Part shown: piece after piece, positions 6,517 to 11,603 of the stretch
Layout of the letters: each line of letters starts with the position of its first letter
Position numbering within the stretch: the stretch's first letter is position 1
Assembly (NCBI GenBank): GCA_021787505.1
Contig: JAJYLU010000016.1
Location: forward strand, 1-11,603
DNA from: Nitrospirota bacterium
Lineage (GTDB): Bacteria; Nitrospirota; Thermodesulfovibrionia; Thermodesulfovibrionales; UBA6898
DNA: 11,603 nt
Reading direction: 5' to 3'
Position numbers and translations under genes: made by a program
The notes under the pieces: model-generated
Seen by the model: the letters and a program-made list of their open reading frames with translations, nothing else
Databases searched by the model: none
What the model was told of the DNA's origin: nothing

Positions 6517-6550
6517 AAATTTTGGGGGAACTCCTGTAACATTTCTTCGC

Positions 6551-6579
6551 TTCACAAGGCGCGATGGATATGCTATCAT
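6551..6579 (+). promoter_or_regulatory. Sigma70-type promoter upstream of the lipoprotein gene
   Basis: TTCACA (6551-6556) and TATCAT (6574-6579) each match consensus at five of six positions and are spaced by exactly 17 bp, with a TGn extended -10 element (6571-6573). Transcription would begin near 6586, leaving a leader of about 80 bases before the ATG at 6668. Confidence 0.6.
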
Positions 6580-6667
6580 TCTGCAAGGGGTCGCCAAAAA
6601 AGCCAAGTTTATAAATTAATTGTTGAGCGCACCAATTTAATAAAAGGAAAATATATAGAAGGGCCTG

Positions 6668-7423
6668 ATGAAAATAGCGTTATGTTATTTCACAGTTTTA
6701 CTTTGCTTGGTTTCGGGCTGTGGAGGAGATCCTGATTCACCGAGTACTAACGAACTAGTCGCATTAAATATTATTCAGAAATACAATCTTCATATAGAGG
6801 GTAAACCACAAACTGACGATTTCACGTTACCTCAAGAATTTAACGATGCGAATTGGGGACTAAAAGAAATCGTGTGTCAGCAGGCCGGCTGCGATCTGAC
6901 TCCTTTCGCGGGCCAAACTGTATCTTCAGTGAGATACTCTATCCTCGAAAAATATGATGGCGAGCCTTTATATCTCTGGATACTAATAAAAGAGAATGCA
7001 TGCATCTGTGCCTACACTTCAGTCAGGGAGGGCAGCGGGCTTGTTCCAGGCGTATTTCCCGTCAATGAAAGCATTGTTGGGATCTGGGTCTGGTATGGGA
7101 CCTCCGGAGGGCTCGCTGGTGTGAATGAAACCCCGGGGAATACTGGCGAAACCCGCAAGGTTGTATTTGAAGATAACGGCAATGTTACCTTCTATACTAA
7201 TGGTGAAGTAACCTTATCATCGACCTATACGTCAGCAACTGAAAAGACAATAATGGCGGAAGATCCGCTCCCGGTTGTCAAGGTGGAGGGGATCTCTTTT
7301 ATTTATGCTTATTCATTCCCATCCGTGGATAAACTCAAGCTTCAAGAAAACGTGGTCGACGGATTTACTTTTGAATACTGGAAGGAATGGCCAAGAGGAA
7401 AGAAATGGCGCAGCGGACGCTAG
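6668..7423 (+). CDS. Two-domain lipoprotein (DUF4830-like N-terminal part, lipocalin-like C-terminal part)
   Basis: The 251-residue protein begins with a lipoprotein signal peptide whose lipobox VSGC places the lipid-modified cysteine at 18. Residues about 28-120 (ALNIIQKYNLHIEGKP, FTLPQEFND, QQAGCDLTPFAGQTV) resemble the DUF4830 pattern seen in many secreted bacterial proteins. Residues about 136-240 (VGIWVWYGTSGGLAGVNETP, KVVFEDNGNVTFYTNG, DKLKLQENVVDGFTFEYW) have the short beta-strand rhythm of small lipocalin-like domains. Both domain assignments rest on pattern memory and are tentative. The protein is probably anchored in the periplasm or outer membrane. Its function is unknown. The start is supported by GAAGGG. 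Codon use is more A/T-rich than in the neighbours, suggesting later acquisition. It stands alone, with its own promoter. Confidence 0.78.
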   Translation: MKIALCYFTVLLCLVSGCGGDPDSPSTNELVALNIIQKYNLHIEGKPQTDDFTLPQEFNDANWGLKEIVCQQAGCDLTPFAGQTVSSVRYSILEKYDGEPLYLWILIKENACICAYTSVREGSGLVPGVFPVNESIVGIWVWYGTSGGLAGVNETPGNTGETRKVVFEDNGNVTFYTNGEVTLSSTYTSATEKTIMAEDPLPVVKVEGISFIYAYSFPSVDKLKLQENVVDGFTFEYWKEWPRGKKWRSGR

Positions 7424-7581
7424 ACAAAGAGGCAATGGGCTCTACTGCATGTGCGGACAATTCAGCCCGGCAAAACAATCCTAAGGTAATCTGACATCGT
7501 CTGCGGATCAAATACAGTAAGTACAGACAAAAGGCGTCTCATGAGGCTGGACTCCCTCTGTGGCTCCCCGAGTAAGGATCA

Positions 7582-7606
7582 GCGGGCGGGAGTTCATCCC
7601 GCCCGC
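7582..7606. terminator. Strong stem-loop between convergent genes
   Basis: GCGGGCGGG (7582-7590) pairs perfectly with CCCGCCCGC (7598-7606) around the loop AGTTCAT. It lies 18 bases beyond the stop of the cytochrome gene (minus) and about 160 bases after the stop of the lipoprotein gene (plus). No clear U-tract follows on either strand. It is best read as a 3'-end structure of the cytochrome transcript. Confidence 0.5.
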
Positions 7607-7624
7607 GAATGGGCAAATGTGGGG

Positions 7625-8401
7625 CTATATTTTCTTTGCGGAGGGAGGCGTCGGCACGTTCGAACCGTGGCATTCGGTGCAATTTGACTGCGCCGTGATA
7701 CCATACGACTTTGAAGGAATAGTGCCCTTCGTCTGGTACTTTCCGTCTTTCCAGTCGTTCAGAAGTTCAACAAGATGATACGCAACACTCCCGGTGACAC
7801 GGGCGCAGCGGTCCCTTCTCTCGGGACTTCCCAAAGACTTATCGGCTGCCTTCATCCATTTGCCTACAGAGATGTGACAAAGAGGGGAATTGCTGACCGT
7901 CCTCGGCATCTCGACCTTCACCTTGGGCTCCTTGGGATTGAAGGTAGGCAGTTCCGCATCCGAATACCACTGGAGCATCTCGCTGCCCATCAGCATTCCT
8001 GTTTCCGAGCCGGAGGTCCTGGGTCCTATGATCAGGTTGGTAACGATATTCGCACCCGCGTTCGACCCGCATATCGTCCCCCACCCGGACATGCCCCCCT
8101 CGAGAAAGATGAAGGCGTCTGAAGGGAACGAGGCGTAAGGTTCCCCGACTTTGTTCTTCAGCTGGCTGAAGACGCTGCTGATCACCGCCGCCCCGCAGAA
8201 TACGCGATACCACTCATTGTAGGCAAGTTCGGCCGTCTCTGCGGGATCCAGTTTTACATACGGCCACGGCCACTTTTCCATTTCGGCGGCCTTCGCTTCC
8301 GCCCTCGGAAGCGCGCCGCCCAGGCCCATGAATGCGGCCCCTGCTGCGATAACACCTGCAGCACCCAATACATCTCTTCTTGACAAACGATCCTCTGTCA
8401 T
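7625..8401 (-). CDS. Tat-exported split-Soret-type cytochrome c / C_GCAxxG_C_C family protein
   Basis: The ATG at 8401 follows GGAGGA and gives 258 residues. The N-terminus has a twin-arginine signal, SRRDVLGAAG (7-16), a hydrophobic segment and an ALPRAEA cleavage region (30-36), so the mature protein is periplasmic and exported folded. The body carries the C_GCAxxG_C_C pattern: FCGAAVISSVF with Cys69, GGMSGWGTICGSNAG with Cys111, then Cys175 and Cys199. The end has a classical haem c attachment site, Cys241-T-E-Cys244-His245 (NCTECHGSNVP). A second, degenerate site is SPLCH at 172-176. Length, Tat signal and C-terminal CxxCH match split-Soret cytochromes of sulfate reducers. It most likely passes electrons in the periplasm, probably for the molybdoprotein encoded upstream on the same strand. 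The haem count is uncertain. Confidence 0.75.
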   Translation of the reverse strand: MTEDRLSRRDVLGAAGVIAAGAAFMGLGGALPRAEAKAAEMEKWPWPYVKLDPAETAELAYNEWYRVFCGAAVISSVFSQLKNKVGEPYASFPSDAFIFLEGGMSGWGTICGSNAGANIVTNLIIGPRTSGSETGMLMGSEMLQWYSDAELPTFNPKEPKVKVEMPRTVSNSPLCHISVGKWMKAADKSLGSPERRDRCARVTGSVAYHLVELLNDWKDGKYQTKGTIPSKSYGITAQSNCTECHGSNVPTPPSAKKI

Positions 8402-8544
8402 ACTTTTTCGTCCTCCGTCTATAATTATTATGGTTCCGCCCGGGGAAGATCCTGACGGTCGTCCCTGAAAGCAGAGCCGTCCATATCGGGAAAAGGTAAA
8501 ATCCTGGGCTGAAACCGGTTGGCGACTGCTGATTCGCCTCCGGT

Positions 8545-8835
8545 CTATGAGAGTTGCGCTTCCGGAGGATGGTCCATTCGGGCCGGGATGACAAACTGTC
8601 TGTGAGGCTGACAGGACACCGTCGCGCATCCCGAACAGCCGGGACATGAGAGCACGCAGAGTCCGGACTGCAGGACAGGATGTTCGGCGTTCACCGAGAG
8701 GCTGCTGTCCGGGGCGTCGCATACGTCCTCGGTGACCAGATATGTGTATGCGTCCAGCGGAAAGATGGTTAAGTTCAAAGGCGAGATGATCGAAATAAAG
8801 AGGACCGCTAAAATCACGGACAGTATAATCTTCAT
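8545..8835 (-). CDS. Small exported Cys-rich protein, function unknown
   Basis: The 96-residue product from the ATG at 8835 begins with a hydrophobic export signal or anchor (about 1-29, IILSVILAVLFISIISPL). A short mature part follows, with six cysteines: 39 in EDVCDAP, and 60, 64, 67, 70 and 75 in CVLSCPGCSGCATVSC. The tail is proline-rich. A TTG at 8874 would add 13 residues but places the hydrophobic core less favourably. The cysteine cluster could bind a metal or form disulfides; no family is assigned. It sits between the molybdoprotein fragment (100-bp gap) and the cytochrome gene (143-bp gap) on the same strand, so it is probably part of the same redox operon. The large plus-strand frame covering it has no family features. 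Confidence 0.6.
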   Translation of the reverse strand: MKIILSVILAVLFISIISPLNLTIFPLDAYTYLVTEDVCDAPDSSLSVNAEHPVLQSGLCVLSCPGCSGCATVSCQPHRQFVIPARMDHPPEAQLS

Positions 8836-8935
8836 CGGTCTCTTAATTGTGATCGATTTGCTTCGCGTTGTCAATATTAAAATCCTAAGGCCTCCTCAGT
8901 CTCTGGTAAGGCGGCAAAAAACGATCCGCACTTTC

Positions 8936-9523
8936 CTATTGCCCCACCCGCACGTTCACCGAGTGGAACCCCCGTGCACCATCCGGGAATGTGCCGAAGA
9001 GTCTTCCAAGGAGAGAAGGGGATTCCTGGACCTTGCCCGCCCTGTCGATACCGCGGACCGTAATTGTATATTCCCCCTGTCTTGCGGGCTTCCAGTCGTA
9101 TCTCCAGAGCACCCATGCCCACTTCGAAAGAGGAGGCTTGATCTCAGCCTCATGCCAGGTCCTCTTATCGTCCAGCGAGACCTGGACCCGGCTTATGCCG
9201 TGCCTTCCTGCAAATGCCACTCCTCCAATAACGTAATTCGCCAACGGGACCGTTTTGCCGTCCATCGGCATGAGCACCTCCGACATGATGGGGATGACCG
9301 CCTCATCCGACCAGCCCCTCTTCTCCCAGTATCCTTTGAAATCGTAGTTCACAAGCTCAATCTTCGAAAGCCATTTCACGTTCTTCATCCCGTAAATGCC
9401 CGGGACGATCACCCTGAGAGGGAAACCGTGCTGAGGCGGCAACGGCTCACCGTTCATCTTGTAGGCCAGAAAAACGTCCTCGGCCTTATCACGATTTCCG
9501 ACCCGTGTGAACTTATTAGCCGT
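8936..9523 (-). pseudogene. Sulfite-oxidase-type molybdopterin oxidoreductase, 3' fragment lacking the cofactor-binding half
   Basis: The frame from 9523 to the TAG at 8936 gives 195 residues. It contains KAEDVFLAYKMNGEPLPPQH followed by GFPLRVIVPGIYGMKNVKWL, the end of the molybdopterin domain of SUOX/SorA/SoxC-like enzymes. The complete Mo-co dimerisation domain follows (IGGVAFAGRHGISRVQVSLD, KWAWVLWRYDW, YTITVRGIDRAGK). Full proteins have roughly 200 more N-terminal residues, including the molybdenum-ligating cysteine and an export signal. Here a TAA at 9526-9524 closes the frame, and the RND gene ends 88 bp further upstream. Internal ATGs (for example 9457) cannot restore the cofactor site, so the gene is functionally dead unless the junction is an assembly error. 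The two genes downstream were probably its electron-transfer partners. Confidence 0.82.
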
Positions 9524-9613
9524 TTAGCGTGGTCTAATCCACGGCAAGGAGAAGGAAGTTTTGCCTCTAAAAATAAGGGAAGCTCAGCGTTTGCGAGAAA
9601 TTTTCGCAGGCAT
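9524..9613. other. Junction segment between RND gene end and truncated molybdoprotein gene
   Basis: This 90-bp stretch belongs to neither gene. It has two small inverted repeats, CGTGG/CCACG (9528-9532 and 9539-9543) and TGCGA/TCGCA (about 9592-9608), but no T-tract terminator, no recognisable insertion-sequence end and no target duplication that I can see. It is the likely location of the rearrangement that removed the 5' half of the molybdoprotein gene. Confidence 0.5.
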
Positions 9614-11603
9614 TCACCTCTTCCTCACTCGCAGGAGAAGGAAAATAACAGGCATGACGACCAAGACGAGAGGAAGCTGAATGAATAGTCCGGAAATGAT
9701 CGCGATAGCCAGAGGTTGCTGCATTGCAGCGCCCTGACCAATCCCTAATGCAAGCGGCAACAGCGCAAGGATGGCCGCCAGGACGGTCATAACGATAGGC
9801 CGCATGCGGTTCTTGCCGGCGGTGATCAATGCGTCCTTCCGTTCCATGGTATCCGGCATGTCATAATATTCGGATACATAAAATATGGCGACTTCCGTTG
9901 CGATACCGACGATCATGGTCATGCCCATCATGGATGAGATGTTCAACTCAGTCCCCGTAACGAACAGGCCGATAAATACCGCAGCCATGCCGAGAAGGGT
10001 AGTGGACAGAATTGCCAGGGCCACACGGAAACTTTCGTAAAGGAAAAGCAGAAGAAGAAAAACAAGCGCAACGGCGGCGGCAAATACGGCAATGAGGCCG
10101 GCAAAGGCGATCTGCTGCTGTCTGTAAAGTCCTCCAAGGCTGTAATAGGCCCCTTCCGGAAAAAGTCCCGGACGCCCGAGGACCCTCTTCACATCGCGTA
10201 TTACAGAACCCATGTCCCTGCCGCTTATTCGGCCGGTAACGGCTATCATCCTTTTCAGGTCATCGCGCATTATCTGCGGCTGCCCGGTAATTGCGCGTAT
10301 CGCCGCAATCCTGCCAAGCGGAAAAAGATGCCCGTCAGGCGCCCGCAGCAGAAGCTTCGGGATGTCCGTTTCATTCGTCCTGAAGCTCTTCGGAATCCAT
10401 ACCCTCACGCCTACCATCTTGGGTCCCTTCTGCACCTGGGTGGTCTCAAGACCGCTCAGAAAGGCTCCGAGGTCTTTTGTGACGGATTCCGGGTCCACGC
10501 CTTCAAGGGCGGCCTTCACCCGGTCCACCTTGATGTCAAGGGCGTCGCCCGCAAGGACGATTCCGTTGTTCACATCCACTACGCCCGGGATAGTGCTTAT
10601 CAGGGCCGCGATCTTGGGGCCCAGCTGCCCCAGGAGTCTGCCGTTGTCGGAATATATCTTTATCTCGATAGGCTGGGGGACGGCGGTCAGGTCCCCGATC
10701 AGGTCCTCCATAAGCTGGGCCATTTCGATATGCAATCCGGGCACCGAACTTTCCACCCTTTTTCGCACGCCGCCCATGACCTCTTCAATCGGCCTGCGGG
10801 GGAAAGGCTTAAGCCGCACGAAAAAATCTCCCTGATAGGCCTCTGTTACGCCTCCTCCAAGCTGGAGTCCCGTGCGCCTTGAGTACGTGTCGACTTCAGG
10901 CGTTTTACGCAAGATATCCTCCACCTGTCTGAGAAGGCGGTCCGTCTCGGTCAATGATGTCCCGGGCGCGGCCCGGTAATCAAGAATAAACCCCCCTTCG
11001 TCCATCTTCGGCATAAACCCGGAACCGAGATGCCTGTAACTTATCCATCCGGCGCAAACAAGAAGGACAACCGGCAGGAGCACCAGCAGCGGGCGACCAA
11101 GGAAGCGGCCCATTATCTTTTCATATCCTTTATGGGCCTTCTCTGTGGCGAAACCGCCCTCCTTCTGGTCGGCGTCTTTCTGGCCCAGCAGGTGGTCGGC
11201 AAGCAATGGGACCGCAAGCCACGCCACAAAATAGGAGATCAAAAGGCTGGCCGCCATGGTCAGTGACAGGGCCTTAAAAAACGCCCCTGTCACTCCGGAA
11301 AGGAAGGCCAGCGGCGCGAAGATGATGACCGTTGAGGCAGATGAGCCCATAAGAGGCCTTGTAAACTCGCCTGCGGCCTGCATTACTTTATTGTGGTGGT
11401 CGCCTGGATTGCCGCGCAGGCGTCTGACAACATGCTCCAGCACAACGATAGTGTCATCGATGATAAGCCCAACGGCCGCAGCCATGCCTCCGAGCGTCAT
11501 GATATTGAAGCTCTGGTGCAATGCGTAAAGCAGAAGCACAGCAGCGGCCAGCACGCCAGGCACCGTGATAATTGCTATGAGCGTGATCTTCACGTTACGG
11601 AGA
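9614..11603 (-). CDS. RND-superfamily efflux permease (CusA/CzcA/AcrB-like), partial (N-terminus beyond right edge)
   Basis: About 660 C-terminal residues are present. The frame stays open to the window edge, reading LRN before the GTG at 11593, so that GTG is not the true start. Full RND permeases have about 1,000-1,050 residues, so the first third is missing. Visible are the TM4 proton-relay helix GLIIDDTIVVLEHVV, with its Asp-Asp pair, the TM6 region and the second large periplasmic loop (GSGFMPKMDEGGFILDYRAA, then the docking segments). The final membrane block contains GMTMIVGIATEVAIFYVSEY and KNRMRPIVMTVLAAILALLP. Such proteins drive export from the inner membrane or periplasm through a membrane-fusion protein and TolC-type channel, using the proton gradient. 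Those partners should lie to the right. The substrate is not evident. Metal-exporter (HME) relatives look closest, but the Asp-Asp motif is also found in drug exporters. Confidence 0.9.
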   Translation of the reverse strand, partial: LRNVKITLIAIITVPGVLAAAVLLLYALHQSFNIMTLGGMAAAVGLIIDDTIVVLEHVVRRLRGNPGDHHNKVMQAAGEFTRPLMGSSASTVIIFAPLAFLSGVTGAFFKALSLTMAASLLISYFVAWLAVPLLADHLLGQKDADQKEGGFATEKAHKGYEKIMGRFLGRPLLVLLPVVLLVCAGWISYRHLGSGFMPKMDEGGFILDYRAAPGTSLTETDRLLRQVEDILRKTPEVDTYSRRTGLQLGGGVTEAYQGDFFVRLKPFPRRPIEEVMGGVRKRVESSVPGLHIEMAQLMEDLIGDLTAVPQPIEIKIYSDNGRLLGQLGPKIAALISTIPGVVDVNNGIVLAGDALDIKVDRVKAALEGVDPESVTKDLGAFLSGLETTQVQKGPKMVGVRVWIPKSFRTNETDIPKLLLRAPDGHLFPLGRIAAIRAITGQPQIMRDDLKRMIAVTGRISGRDMGSVIRDVKRVLGRPGLFPEGAYYSLGGLYRQQQIAFAGLIAVFAAAVALVFLLLLFLYESFRVALAILSTTLLGMAAVFIGLFVTGTELNISSMMGMTMIVGIATEVAIFYVSEYYDMPDTMERKDALITAGKNRMRPIVMTVLAAILALLPLALGIGQGAAMQQPLAIAIISGLFIQLPLVLVVMPVIFLLLRVRKR

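Larger units (their letters stand above)
6201..6667. other. Gene-poor spacer of 467 bp with palindrome, small frame and promoter
   Basis: No large gene is present. The left end carries a modular palindrome (6235-6282), the middle a 56-codon reading frame of doubtful status (6346-6516), and the right part a good promoter (6551-6579) reading into the lipoprotein gene. Base composition becomes visibly richer in A/T towards the lipoprotein gene. Confidence 0.6.

Noticed and set aside
8402..8722. N-terminal extension of the cytochrome frame by 107 codons
   Set aside because: The extension overlaps the Cys-rich gene, has no protein-like features and would bury the Tat signal. The ATG at 8401 has a good ribosome-binding site and the signal directly after it.
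8840..8874. TTGACA on the minus strand at 8874 as a promoter for the Cys-rich gene
   Set aside because: The only -10 candidate at the proper spacing (CACAAT) would start transcription practically at the ATG, so the match is probably chance.
8732..9688. Plus-strand 318-codon open frame
   Set aside because: It lies antisense to the Cys-rich protein, the molybdoprotein fragment and the RND gene end. Its composition is rich in Arg/His/Pro/Ser with no domain features, and the minus-strand frames carry clear family motifs.
10212..10882. Two plus-strand frames of about 200 codons
   Set aside because: They are antisense to the conserved periplasmic loop of the RND permease and have low-complexity Ser/Arg/Pro content, as expected for shadows.

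Overview
The window is 11.6 kb of dense bacterial DNA with moderate GC, short intergenic gaps, good Shine-Dalgarno sites and a mixture of strands. The gene set includes a TorD-type molybdoenzyme chaperone, a DUF362 protein with a ferredoxin domain, a Tat-exported split-Soret-like cytochrome, a sulfite-oxidase-type molybdoprotein fragment and a response regulator with a CxxC/CxxC tail. This suggests an anaerobic or respiratory-versatile bacterium, for example of the Nitrospirota or Desulfobacterota type. That placement is inference from gene content. No rRNA, tRNA or CRISPR array was seen.

Left part (1-2700): a TorD-family chaperone runs off the left edge on the minus strand. Next to it is an intact cyclopropane-fatty-acid synthase gene (minus). 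It diverges from a family-3 O-methyltransferase gene (plus). The space between them holds a perfect 15-bp tandem duplication beside a possible cfa promoter.

Middle (2690-6200): the DUF362/4Fe-4S protein (minus) faces away from a small conserved-looking protein (plus). Then come a 60-residue lysine-rich histone-H1-like protein with a recognisable sigma70-type promoter, a membrane PAS sensor kinase, and a response regulator. The kinase is broken: its PAS part is joined, out of frame, directly to the last 40 or so residues of a kinase ATPase domain. The catalytic core has been deleted and the response regulator is left without an intact adjacent kinase.

Spacer and AT-rich island (6200-7620): a region without a large gene carries a palindrome built from three copies each of two short modules. 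It also has a 56-codon reading frame and a strong promoter candidate. A lipoprotein with two apparent domains follows.

Right part (7620-11603, minus strand): genes read from right to left. A large C-terminal part of an RND efflux permease enters from the right edge. About 90 bp after its stop begins the 3' part of a sulfite-oxidase-like molybdoprotein whose cofactor-binding half is missing, so there is a rearrangement breakpoint near 9500-9610. Downstream lie a small exported Cys-rich protein and the Tat-exported split-Soret-type cytochrome. These three probably formed one periplasmic redox operon (molybdoenzyme plus cytochrome acceptor) that is now decapitated.

No clearly new multi-gene system is evident. 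The best leads are the redox operon, the two gene-breaking rearrangements, the modular palindrome and the histone-like protein.
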